From assembly GCA_040756995.1 (NCBI GenBank), contig JBFLYK010000001.1, forward strand, positions 372,001 through 436,000: a stretch of 64,000 nucleotides of DNA, in the 5' to 3' direction. Under the pieces are notes generated by a model. The model was not told where the DNA came from. It saw nothing but the letters and a program-made list of their open reading frames with translations, and searched no databases. Below are positions 42,386 through 50,613 of the stretch, one piece after another (position 1 is the stretch's first letter; each line of letters opens with the position of its first letter). The DNA is from BP-133 sp040756995. Lineage in GTDB: Bacteria > Actinomycetota > Acidimicrobiia > IMCC26256 > BP-133. Position numbers and translations under genes: made by a program.

Positions 42386-43228
42386 ATGCAGAACGGCCAT
42401 CGTCAGCTGCGCATCACGTCGGTCTCGAAATCGTTTGGCCGGCTGCGCGCCCTCCGGGACGTGTCGCTGGCCCTGCGCGCCGGCGAGATCCTCGGCCTCG
42501 TCGGGCCGAACGGAGCGGGAAAGTCGACACTCTTCCGTATCGTCGCCGGCGCGCTGCAACCCGATGGCGGTGGAACGCCTGTCGCTTATGGCGCAGGCGA
42601 TCGCCTAGACGCAGCCGACATCGGCTACGCGCCGGAACAACCCCCGGTGTATCCCGAGTTGACGGTGGGAGATCAGATCCGGTTCGCGGCGCGCCTGCGC
42701 GGAGTTGCGAGGCGTAACGAGGCGGCCGAAGTGCGTACGGCCCTTGACCGCGCCGGTCTTGCTACGGCCGAAGACCGGCTCATCGGCCATCTCTCCAAGG
42801 GCTACCGCCAACGTGTCGGGCTGGCCCAAGCCCTCGTAGGCAGCCCTCGTCTGCTTCTCCTGGATGAGCCAACGTCGGGGATGGACCCGAACCAGGTGGA
42901 GCAGTTCCACTCCATGTTGAGGGGCGTGGTGTGGGGACGATTTGCCATCTACAGCAGCCATCAGATCGGCGGCGTCACCCGTGTGGCTGATCGCGTCGCG
43001 ATCTTGCACGACGGTCAGATCCGGGGCGTCATCGATGCCGGCGCGATCGGAAAAGGCTGGTCGGCGGTCCCGTCCACGGACCATCTGCCGCCGACGGGCA
43101 CCGACCCGGACCAATGCTCGTGGTTCCTGTCGGAGGATGGCGACCGCCTCTACCTCCAGACCCCCGACAGCAGCGACGGCGAGCGGCTGGACGTCGACCA
43201 CATCTTCGCCCTTGCCACGAGGACGTGA
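42386..43228 (+). CDS. ABC transporter ATP-binding protein (GldA/CcmA-like)
   Basis: The 280-aa ATPase has Walker A GPNGAGKS, an atypical signature LSKGYRQRVGLAQAL, Walker B LLLLDEPTSGMDP and H-loop YSSHQIGG. A C-terminal domain of about 60 residues extends beyond the ATPase core. LSKGYRQRVGLAQ with GMDPNQ is typical of the GldA/NatA-type exporters. It is followed by the fused permease. It probably exports something or senses the cell surface; its link to the catabolic pathway is unclear. Confidence 0.88.
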   Translation: MQNGHRQLRITSVSKSFGRLRALRDVSLALRAGEILGLVGPNGAGKSTLFRIVAGALQPDGGGTPVAYGAGDRLDAADIGYAPEQPPVYPELTVGDQIRFAARLRGVARRNEAAEVRTALDRAGLATAEDRLIGHLSKGYRQRVGLAQALVGSPRLLLLDEPTSGMDPNQVEQFHSMLRGVVWGRFAIYSSHQIGGVTRVADRVAILHDGQIRGVIDAGAIGKGWSAVPSTDHLPPTGTDPDQCSWFLSEDGDRLYLQTPDSSDGERLDVDHIFALATRT

Positions 43229-43235
43229 TGCCAGG

Positions 43236-45299
43236 ATGGATGTGAGCCTGACGGTACCTCCGCCCGGCGGGCCGTTGTCCACCGCGGCTCCGCCGCCGCC
43301 TGCCTCACGCGACCCTCGTCCGATGAGGGCCCGACGCGGCGTCTCAACGCTGTTCGGGCTCGAGCTGCGGCGGCTGTTCCGCTCGCCGCTCGCGTTCGTG
43401 TTTGCCGCCATCTTTTTCTTCCTCACCGGCTACACGGGGATGACCGCGCTGCTCTCAACCCGCGAGGCCACCGCCCGGTACGCCATCAATTCGATGGCCG
43501 TACTGTTCCTGATTTGCATCCCAGTGCTGACGATGCGGTCATTCAGCGAGGAACGGTCATCGGGACGGCTCGACTTCCTCCTGGCCTCACCACTGTCCAC
43601 AGCGCGGATCGTGCTCGGGAAGTATCTCGGCGCAGTGTCCTTCGCCTCGCTCCTGGTGGCGGTCGCCATCGGTGTCCAGCTGTTTCCGGTCCTGCGGCTC
43701 GGGCGCTTCGACGCCGGCGAGATCGCCGGCGGGTTCCTCGGCCTGGAGCTCTTCGCAGCCGCCGCAGTCGCCGTCTCCCTGCTTTGGTCGGCGGCCTGCG
43801 CCAGCATGCTCGTCGCCGCGCTCGGAGCGATCGTGACTCTGCTGGTGCTGTGGTTCGCCGGCTCGGCCGCGTCCGGGCTTCCCGGGCCGCTCGACGAGAT
43901 CGTCCAACGGGCCGCTTTCGCGCCGCGCTTGGAACCCTTCACGTTCGGATTAATCCGCACCGACCACCTCGCCTACTTCGCCCTCGTTGTGCTCCTGCCA
44001 CTGTTGGGCACCGTCGCGGTGCTCTCCCATGGAAGGCCTCGCTGGCCTCGCCGGCAGCCGGCGCGGAAAGGTCACCTCGCTCAGCACGCCCTTGTGACGG
44101 TGACGCTCGTAGGGCTGGCTGTGCTGGTCGCCGGGCCCGTCCAGAGGGTGGACCTTACGGCCGGGCGCCGGCTGACGCTGTCCGGGGAGACGAGGGAAGT
44201 CCTGAACCGCCTGTCCGGCGGGGTGGACATCCTGGCCTTTCTCGATCCCTCACAGCCAGACTTCCGGGAGGCTCGTAATCTGCTCCGGCTTTACGACGCT
44301 TATAGCAGCAAGCTCAATGTACGGGTGGTCGACCTCCGCAAAGACCCTCAGGTGGCAGCGCGCTATGGGGTCCAGCAGTCCGGCGAGGTCGTCGTCCGAA
44401 GCAACGGTCGGGAACAGTGGGCCAGTCGGGCCACCGAGGACCGGGTGACGGTAGCGCTGGCTCGGCTGTCAGGCGCTTCCTCGGGGCTGGCCTGCCTCGC
44501 CCTCCCGGTCGACCCGCCGGGCCCGGCGCCGGCCGGGTTCGGCCGGTTGCGCAAGCTCCTCGTCGACTCCGGCTTCGACGTCTCCGACGCCGACGGCACC
44601 GTGCCGGCTGGTTGTGACGTCGCCGTTATCGGCCCGGGTCGGAGGAGTAGCGCGTGGACCGCCTCACTTCAGCAGGCACTGGCTGCGGCGCCTACGTTGG
44701 CGGTGATTCTGCTGGCTGAGCCCGGCCAAGAGAACCCGCTTGCGGACGTGCTGGGGGAGGCGGCTGTCGCCATTGAAGATGGAATCATCCACGAACCGGA
44801 AGCCGGAGCTACCGGCGACCCGACGATTCTGCTGGTGCAAACCCCGTCGTCACAGTTCGGCCGCTCACTGACGCTCGTCCTACCCGGGGCCGGCGCCCTC
44901 CGGATTCCCACCGGGACATCGGTGCTGGCCGAAACTTCGCCGTCGTCGATGCTGGTGTCGGACAGCGAGGTACCTTCGGACGCCAAGCGCGGGACCATGC
45001 CGGTGGCTGCCCTTGTCGTCGATGGATACCGACGCGTTGCCGTCGTCGGTGATGCCGACTTTTCGAAGGACGACTTCCTGCGGCTGGGCGATAACGCCGA
45101 CTTCGTATTGGATTTGACGACGCGGGTACTTGGTCGCAAGCCGGTGGTGGTTGGGACACGGCGGGTCGGCTTGGCATCGACGTCGCTGCTCCTATCGGCC
45201 GACTCGGCAAAAACAGCGCGGTTATATACTACAATATTAGTACCGGTAGCCTTTCTGCTTGCCGGCGTGATTATCCACTTCATGCGGCGGAGCTCTTAA
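43236..45299 (+). CDS. GldF-GldG-like ABC permease fusion (687 aa)
   Basis: The N-terminal third is an ABC-2 permease with six helices (LFRSPLAFVFAAIFFFLTGYTGM; EERSSGRLDFLLASPLS). The middle and C-terminal parts are a GldG-like extracytoplasmic domain (RRLTLSGETREVLNRLSGGVDILAF, YSSKLNVRVVDLRKDP) with a final anchor (TTILVPVAFLLAGVIIHFM). In Bacteroidetes GldF and GldG are separate; here they are fused, as in some actinobacterial relatives. The ATG at 43236 lies 7 bases after the ATPase stop. Confidence 0.82.
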   Translation: MDVSLTVPPPGGPLSTAAPPPPASRDPRPMRARRGVSTLFGLELRRLFRSPLAFVFAAIFFFLTGYTGMTALLSTREATARYAINSMAVLFLICIPVLTMRSFSEERSSGRLDFLLASPLSTARIVLGKYLGAVSFASLLVAVAIGVQLFPVLRLGRFDAGEIAGGFLGLELFAAAAVAVSLLWSAACASMLVAALGAIVTLLVLWFAGSAASGLPGPLDEIVQRAAFAPRLEPFTFGLIRTDHLAYFALVVLLPLLGTVAVLSHGRPRWPRRQPARKGHLAQHALVTVTLVGLAVLVAGPVQRVDLTAGRRLTLSGETREVLNRLSGGVDILAFLDPSQPDFREARNLLRLYDAYSSKLNVRVVDLRKDPQVAARYGVQQSGEVVVRSNGREQWASRATEDRVTVALARLSGASSGLACLALPVDPPGPAPAGFGRLRKLLVDSGFDVSDADGTVPAGCDVAVIGPGRRSSAWTASLQQALAAAPTLAVILLAEPGQENPLADVLGEAAVAIEDGIIHEPEAGATGDPTILLVQTPSSQFGRSLTLVLPGAGALRIPTGTSVLAETSPSSMLVSDSEVPSDAKRGTMPVAALVVDGYRRVAVVGDADFSKDDFLRLGDNADFVLDLTTRVLGRKPVVVGTRRVGLASTSLLLSADSAKTARLYTTILVPVAFLLAGVIIHFMRRSS
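45223..45238. promoter_or_regulatory. AT-rich TATAT-ACTACA-ATATT site before GntR-1 (weak)
   Basis: An AT-rich stretch inside the 3' end of the GldFG gene, 65 bp before the gntR gene, fits the central AT-NCTANN-AT part of the operator family. Symmetry of the arms is poor and coding constraint is present, so the assignment is tentative. Confidence 0.3.
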
Positions 45300-45302
45300 G
45301 GA

Positions 45303-46004
45303 ATGGCACGTCTCGAAGCGGCAGATGGATATGAACGGCAACGCAAGGGAGACGCCGTCTATTGGGCGCTGAAGCGCCAGCTTCTGAGGGGCGAATACCC
45401 CCTTGGTGCTTCCCTGTCAGTGGCGGAGCTGGTTGTCTCTGTGCGTACCAGTCGCCAGCCCGTGATGGAGGCGCTCAAACGCCTGCAGGCCGAGGGCTTC
45501 GTCGAAATCATTCCTCAGGTTGGGTGTCGCGTCGCGACCCCCAGTCCTGAAGAGGCACGCGACTTCTACGAGGTGTTCGCCACCATGGAAGGCCTCGTTA
45601 GTCGGCTCGCGGCCGAGCGTCGGCGACCGGAGGCCGTGGAGGAAATCCGCTATAGGGTCGCCCGACTGCAGGACGCGTTCGAAGGAGGCCGGTTCGACAA
45701 CGCCCGGTATGCCGAATTGAATCGCGCCTTCCACAGTTCCATTCACCGTTGCGCCAACTCGCGCGAGGCCCGGATCGCGGCGGAAATGTACTGGGACCGC
45801 AGCGACTTTCTGATCGGGTCGACCCGGCCACCATTCTGGCGCACGAATATGCAGCGCGCCGAGGGTGAGCATGAGGCGCTCCTCCGTGCCGTCGAGGTCG
45901 GCGACGGGGCCGCCGCCCAGTCTGTCGCCTACTCGCACATCCGGTCGTTCGGTGAGGCGGTCGCACAACACCTCCTTTCGGTCGACGGCGCGAGCCTTCG
46001 CTGA
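45303..46004 (+). CDS. GntR-family regulator, FCD type (paralogue 1)
   Basis: The 233-aa protein has a winged HTH (VYWALKRQLLRGEYPLGASLS, VRTSRQPVMEALKRLQAEGFVEIIPQVGCRV) and an all-helical FCD domain with probable metal/effector residues (AELNRAFHSSIHRCA, EHEALLRAVEVGD, YSHIRSFGEAV). It is strongly similar to the second GntR at 47.0-47.7 kb (shared MYWDRSDF, STRPPFW). FCD regulators often respond to organic acids and control catabolic operons. The likely targets are the palindromes named in this annotation. Confidence 0.92.
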   Translation: MARLEAADGYERQRKGDAVYWALKRQLLRGEYPLGASLSVAELVVSVRTSRQPVMEALKRLQAEGFVEIIPQVGCRVATPSPEEARDFYEVFATMEGLVSRLAAERRRPEAVEEIRYRVARLQDAFEGGRFDNARYAELNRAFHSSIHRCANSREARIAAEMYWDRSDFLIGSTRPPFWRTNMQRAEGEHEALLRAVEVGDGAAAQSVAYSHIRSFGEAVAQHLLSVDGASLR

Positions 46005-46041
46005 AGCCAACGGCACTAGGGCTGTGGCAACCGCCGGAGTG

Positions 46042-46061
46042 TTAACATACTAGTATGTTAA
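46042..46061. promoter_or_regulatory. Perfect 20-bp palindrome overlapping the ribF start codon
   Basis: TTAACATACTAGTATGTTAA is completely symmetric, and its inner AACAT-ACTAGT-ATGTT matches the 20282 site in form and spacing. The only plausible ribF start (ATG 46055) is inside it, so the gene would be leaderless and directly occluded by a bound repressor. It lies between gntR-1 and ribF, which fits autoregulation by a GntR protein. Confidence 0.75.
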
Positions 46062-46984
46062 TAGTAAGCTATGATAGTTGTGGTCTCCGGACCAAACCGT
46101 TCGGGGAACTTGGGGCTGCCGCCGGGGGGTGCTGTCATCCCGGGTCGCTCCCACCCTCTACAGTTGTCATTGGTACCTTCGACGGCGTTCACCTAGGCCA
46201 CCTGGCGCTCCTCCGATTCGCCCGCCGGAAGGCAGACGAACTCGGAACCACCACGACCGTCATCACGTTCGATCGGCATCCGCGAGCGGTCGTGGCCGCG
46301 GCCAGCCGCCCTCCGATGCTGATGACCGTGGAGCAGAAGCTTGAGGCGCTCGCCGCCTCGAAGCTCGTCGACAATGTCCTTCTCATGACCTTCGACCGAG
46401 AGCGCAGCCGTCAGGACCCGCGGCAGTTCGTGGCGGAGGTGATCGTCCGGTGTGCCCGGGCCCGGCGCGTCGTCGTCGGTGAGGACTTCCGCTTCGGAGT
46501 GGCGCGAAGCGGGGACATCGCAACGCTGCGTTTAATGGGAGCTGACCTCGGCTTTTCCGTCGTCGTCTGCCCGCCGGTGAGCGCCGGCCCGGCCCACCGA
46601 TATTCGTCCACGCTCGTGCGACGGCTGGTGGCTGCCGGCGACTTGGCCGGGGCGGAACGGCTCCTCGGCCGGCCGTTCGAGGTTGCCTGCGAGGTAGTTC
46701 CGCCGGAGCGGCGCACCACCGGTTCTAGGCGACTGTTCAGCCTCAGGGCAAGACCGTACCAATGCCTACCACGTAGTGGAACCTACGTCGGAGAGCTTTG
46801 CGACGCCGTGTCCGGGCGGTCCCTCTCAGCCTGCCGGGTTCGGGTTCTCCCGGCTGGCCGGTACCGCCGAGTCGGCCTCAGTGTGGCCTGTGAGCAACCG
46901 GTGTCTCTTCTCGGAGACAGCGCCCGGTTCAGGTTTTGCTCCGCGGCCTCGCCGGCGGTCCGGGCGGACCGGTTCAGCGCATGA
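46055..46984 (+). CDS. RibF-like FAD synthetase with degenerate flavokinase domain
   Basis: The 309-aa protein has the FMN adenylyltransferase domain: GTFDGVHLGHLALL (nucleotidyl-transfer HxGH), ITFDRHPRAVV, VVGEDFRFGVARSGD and YSSTLVRRLVAAGDLAGAERLLGRPFEV. The following riboflavin-kinase domain has lost the conserved G-x-FPTAN stretch that binds MgATP and flavin (it reads TGSRRLFSLRARPYQCLP), though SGTYVGEL remains. It probably only adenylates FMN, or is regulatory. A dedicated FAD supply would suit the flavoenzymes of the region. No other in-frame start exists near its N-terminus. Confidence 0.82.
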   Translation: MLIVSYDSCGLRTKPFGELGAAAGGCCHPGSLPPSTVVIGTFDGVHLGHLALLRFARRKADELGTTTTVITFDRHPRAVVAAASRPPMLMTVEQKLEALAASKLVDNVLLMTFDRERSRQDPRQFVAEVIVRCARARRVVVGEDFRFGVARSGDIATLRLMGADLGFSVVVCPPVSAGPAHRYSSTLVRRLVAAGDLAGAERLLGRPFEVACEVVPPERRTTGSRRLFSLRARPYQCLPRSGTYVGELCDAVSGRSLSACRVRVLPAGRYRRVGLSVACEQPVSLLGDSARFRFCSAASPAVRADRFSA

Positions 46985-47031
46985 GAAAATGGTAGCGAGG
47001 TACGAACCGTCGTTCGCCGCGTGGAGCAAGG

Positions 47032-47748
47032 ATGCCGCTGTTGAATCCCCGTCGACTGGCAGACCCCGAGCTTGTCGGTCATAGGAAGGTCGACATCGCC
47101 TACAGCGAGATCAAGCGGGCGCTGATCACTGGCATATACGAGTTCGGGGCTGAGCTTTCTGTCACGGCGTTGGCTGAGGAGCTGGGGGCGAGCCGCCAAC
47201 CTGTTATGGAAGCGCTCAAGCGGCTCGAGACGGAGCGGTTCGTTGAGATCGTGCCCCAAGTTGGCTGCCGAGTTGCGGTGCCGCTTCCGGGCGAAGTCGA
47301 GGATTTCTATGAGGTTTTCGCCACGATGGAAGGCCTGGTATCGCGACTCGCGGCCGAGCGGCGCACCGATGAGGACCTGAGGCAACTGAAGGACGCTGTG
47401 AATAATCTCACTTCCTCCCTGCGGGGAAATTCCTTCGATCTCGCGCGCTATGCCGATCTCAATCGTGAATTTCACGGCCTCGTCCATCGCAGCGCCCGAT
47501 CCCGGGAAGCCCGCTTAGCCGCGGAAATGTACTGGGACCGTAGTGACTTCATGATCGCATCTACTCGGCCTCCATTCTGGAAGGTGAACCTCAGCCGGGC
47601 CCGCTCGGAACATAAAGAGCTTTATGAGGCAATCCGCGGCCAGGATGCCTCTTTCGCCCAACAAAAGGCCGAACAGCATATTCGCTCATTCGGAGCAGCG
47701 GTTGTAGCTCATCTCGCCAGCGCGCACGGAGTGGATGGCGGCACCTGA
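47032..47748 (+). CDS. GntR-family regulator, FCD type (paralogue 2)
   Basis: The 238-aa protein has the HTH region YSEIKRALITGIYEFGAELSVTALAEELGASRQPVMEALKRL and the FCD domain with YADLNREFHGLVHRS, MYWDRSDFMIASTRPPFW and EQHIRSFGAAV. It is a close paralogue of the GntR at 45.3 kb, with the ribF-like gene in between. Two similar regulators could bind the same operators with different effectors, or as heterodimers. Confidence 0.92.
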   Translation: MPLLNPRRLADPELVGHRKVDIAYSEIKRALITGIYEFGAELSVTALAEELGASRQPVMEALKRLETERFVEIVPQVGCRVAVPLPGEVEDFYEVFATMEGLVSRLAAERRTDEDLRQLKDAVNNLTSSLRGNSFDLARYADLNREFHGLVHRSARSREARLAAEMYWDRSDFMIASTRPPFWKVNLSRARSEHKELYEAIRGQDASFAQQKAEQHIRSFGAAVVAHLASAHGVDGGT

Positions 47749-47868
47749 GCCTCAGTGAGTCTGCCACTTCGAGGCCTGTTACTTAGGCGCGTGTCCGCTC
47801 GTCTCCTCGTGGCCTGAGTTCCAAAGGATTGTTCCCGCTTGGTTTCTTGCAGTTTCGCGCCCGCCTTG

Positions 47869-48981
47869 GTGAGCACTTTCGCGCTCTTCCTCGCTATGGG
47901 TGCGTTGGCACCTGCGTTGCCAAGGTACGTACATGGGCCACTCGGCGGGGACGGGTTGGCCGTTGGGTTCGTAATGGGCGCCTTTTTCCTGGCCACACTC
48001 CTAGCCCGACCTCTGGCAGGCCGGCTCGGCGACGAACGGGGGCGCCGGCCGGTCATGATCGGCGGGGCGGCGGTGATGGCGGCGGCAACCTCCGGCTTTC
48101 TTCTCGCCTCGAACGTAGTCACGCTGGCGATGCTGCGGTTCGTCCAAGGCGCCGGTGAGGCAGCGTTCTACGTCGGAGCAGCCACCGCGGCAACTGACCG
48201 GGTGCCGGCGTCGCGCCGGAGAGGCGGTGAGCTACTTCTCCGGTGCCGTCTATGGCGGGCTCGGTCTCGGTCCACTGCTAGGGGAGTCGGTGGTTCGGAA
48301 TTTCGGATACAGCGGGGTGTGGGGAATGGCGGCGGGATTGGCGGCGATTGCTGCGCTGGTTGCCGTTTGGCTGCGAGACGCAGCTCGTCCGCACCGCACG
48401 GGACCGAGCCCAGGCCTCCTGCATCCTGCCGGCCTAGTTCCTGGCTCAGCCCTCGGGCTCGCCACAGTTGGTTATGCCGCCTTCGCGAGCTTCATGCCTC
48501 TCTATGCCGCCAATTTGGGGTTGGGAGCGTCTGCGCCCCTGTTTGGTCTCTATGCCGGCCTCATCGTGCTCGGGCGACTCGTCGGGGCACGGATCCCCGA
48601 CCAGCTCGGGCGTCCCACTACGGCGCGGGCCGGTCTCGTCACTATGGCGGCCGGTATGGCTCTCATCAGCGGCTGGCGTACTGTGCCGGGACTATGGACG
48701 GGTACGGCGATCTTCGCCCTTGGGAATGCTTTCTTGTTCCCAGCGCTGCTCGGGCTCGCTCTCGATCAGGCCCTGAAGGGGACAGGGCGACGGTGGTAGG
48801 GACGGTCGTCACCTTCTTCGATCTTGGCCAAGGCGTCGGCGCTCTTATCCTAGGATCCCTGGTGACAAGAGCCGGCTATACCGCGCCGTTTGTGGTGGGG
48901 GCGCTGGCCGCCGTCGGAGCCCTTGCCGTTCTGTCTGTACACCGCCGTCGAGATCCGTCGCTTTGGCAGCCCCTAAGGTAA
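47869..48981 (+). pseudogene. MFS transporter broken by two frameshifts
   Basis: The first part (ALFLAMGALAPALPRYVHGP, GRLGDERGRRPVMIGG) and the last part (VVGTVVTFFDLGQGVGALILG) are in one frame, while the middle (AVSYFSGAVYGGLGLGPLLGE to LLGLALDQAL) is in another. The shifts are near 48222 (one extra base in the SRR-GEAVSY region) and near 48785. Together they read as one 12-helix major facilitator. The reading frame is not recoverable without two changes, so the gene is a pseudogene or carries sequencing errors. Confidence 0.75.
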
Positions 48982-49120
48982 GGGGGGTTCGTCAGGCGAA
49001 TAATGCATGGCCGCCCTAGTCCGGGGCGTAGCGACGTGCCTTGCCCAATGGAGCATCGCACCCGTGTTCGATCTGCCGGGCACCGTTTGGTCAGTGTGAG
49101 GGAACGACGACCTGGGCAGG
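48982..49120. other. Gap between the MFS pseudogene and the IS21 remnant
   Basis: No gene or RNA is recognised in these 139 bases. This is probably flanking DNA of the insertion. Confidence 0.4.
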
Positions 49121-49720
49121 TGTCAACGCGGGGTGAAAACTGCGCGGGAATCGCCGGCTGAAAACTGCGCGGTGATCAGCTCTTGGCGGGGCTCACCTCC
49201 TTGTTGCGGTCCTTGAGGCGATAGCTCTCGCCTTTGAGGGCGATGACCTCGGCGTGGTGGACGAGGCGGTCGACCATGGCGGCGACGGCAACGGCGTCGC
49301 CGAAGATCTCGGCCCAGGCACCTGCAACTGGCATAGGTTCCTGGGGGCGGATATGGGCTGCTAGCTGGGCTTCGAGAACGTCTTGTTGGAGGAGACGATG
49401 AGGGAAGCCCGTCCGTAGCGGGAGCTGATCAGGGCGAAGAAGAGCGCGGCGGCGTCGGAGTCGAACGGGATGTAGCCCACTTCGTCGACGATGACGAGCG
49501 GGATGCGGCGGAGCCGTTCCAGTTCTTCTTCGAGTTTGCCGGTGCGTTTGGCGGAGGCGAGGCGGCCGACCCAGTCGTGGGCGGAGGCGAACGCGACGCG
49601 ATGGCCGCGGCGGGCGGCTTGAACGCCGAGGGCGATCGAGAGGTGGGTCTTCCCGGTGCCGGGCGTTCGGGTCCGTCGTCCTCCACGAACTCGGCCACGC
49701 CCTCCGGACCCCTGGAGGAA
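49121..49720. mobile_element. IS21-family element remnant
   Basis: The left end has TGTCAACG followed by two copies of TGAAAACTGCGCGG (49134-49147 and 49159-49172), a repeat pattern like that of the transposase-binding repeats of IS21 ends. An istB-like gene follows on the minus strand. istA and the other end are missing, and the istB N-terminus is cut off next to a dehydrogenase fragment, so only one end of the element survives. Confidence 0.7.
49176..49720 (-). pseudogene. istB: Truncated istB (IS21 helper ATPase)
   Basis: Pieces of IstB are recognisable: the Walker A region GTGKTHLSIALGVQAARRG, RIPLVIVDEVGYIPFD, FFALISSRYGRASLIVSSNKTFS and the C-terminal EIFGDAVAVAAMVDRLVHHAEVI and ALKGESYRLKDRNK. 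The N-terminal domain before the P-loop is missing, and an insertion of about 55 bases near 49325-49375 with a stop codon separates the core from the C-terminus. It cannot encode an active protein. Confidence 0.75.
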
Positions 49721-49747
49721 CGCTTCAACATGGCGGCCTTATTCCTC

Positions 49748-49856
49748 TGCTCATTACCTGCCGTCCTATGTCGGCAACCTCGACATCATGACCTCCGCCG
49801 CCCTGCGGATGGGGGAGCGCCTCGCCGAACGCCGAGCCGCCGGAGCTTTGCGATGA
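49748..49856 (+). pseudogene. C-terminal fragment of a third acetaldehyde dehydrogenase
   Basis: Only the last 35 residues remain (YLPSYVGNLDIMTSAALRMGE...), matching the C-terminal YAGNLDIMTAA segment of copies 1 and 2. The junction with the IS21 remnant is immediately upstream. It still overlaps the aldolase ATG by ATGA, as in copy 2. Confidence 0.8.
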
Positions 49857-50473
49857 ACCCGACCGTGTACATCCAGGACGTCACGCTGCGGGACGGTATG
49901 CACGCCATCTGCCACCGCTACGGCATCGCCGACGTCACGGCCATCGCCCTGGCGTTCGACGCGGCGGGGGTTGACGCTTATGGAGGTCGCTCACGGGGCG
50001 GCCTCGCCGGCAGCAGCCTGACCTACGGGCCCGGCCGGCACACCGACTGGGAGTGGCTAGAGGCAGTGGCGGCCGTCATCGGCCCGGCCAGATTGACCAC
50101 GCTGCTTCTACCCGGCATCGGCACCAGCGAGGACTCGTGCGGGCCCACGCCCACGGGGTAACGTCGGTCCGGGTCGCGACCCACTGCACGGAGGCCGACA
50201 TCGCCGCCCAGCACATCGCCAAGACCCGGGATCTCGGCATGGACGTCGCCGGCTTCCTGATGATGTCCCACATGGCGGAGCCGACCGAACTGACCCGGCA
50301 GGCGAAGCTCATGGAGTCGTAGGCGCCCACTGCGTCTACGTCACCGATTCGGGCGGGCGCCTCACCATGGACGGCGTCCGGGACCGTCCGGCCGTCGGCG
50401 GCTCGTCGGAGGCCAGGAGGACATGATCGCCGACATCGCCCTGGACTTCAGTCGCGCCAGCCAGCCCATGTGA
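49853..50473 (+). pseudogene. Ruined third copy of 4-hydroxy-2-oxovalerate aldolase
   Basis: The N-terminus (IQDVTLRDGMHAICHRYGI) is followed by several frameshifts: YGGRSRGGLAG replaces EVAHGDGLAG, and a shift occurs after LLLPGIGTSED. The segment VRVATHCTEADIAAQHIA to AKLMES is intact in another frame, and about 110 residues containing the HxH metal site are deleted before the final QEDMIADIALDF. The copy is dead. It shows that this region once held a third dehydrogenase/aldolase pair. Confidence 0.82.
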
Positions 50474-50613
50474 GAGACTTGCGCGCGCGGGCGGCCTTGT
50501 GTGGCAGTCCGTCTGGTGTCGACGTCGAGCCGCCCAATCGCAGCAGGGCATCCGGCGTGATTCGACGGTTTGTGGCGAACGTGGGTGTCCAGCCGCCGAA
50601 CCGGAAGTTTGCA
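50474..50613. other. Gap between the aldolase remnant and the alcohol dehydrogenase gene
   Basis: No gene is recognised in this 140-base stretch, which follows the 3' end of the dead aldolase and the 3' end of the minus-strand alcohol dehydrogenase. No terminator hairpin was obvious. Confidence 0.3.
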
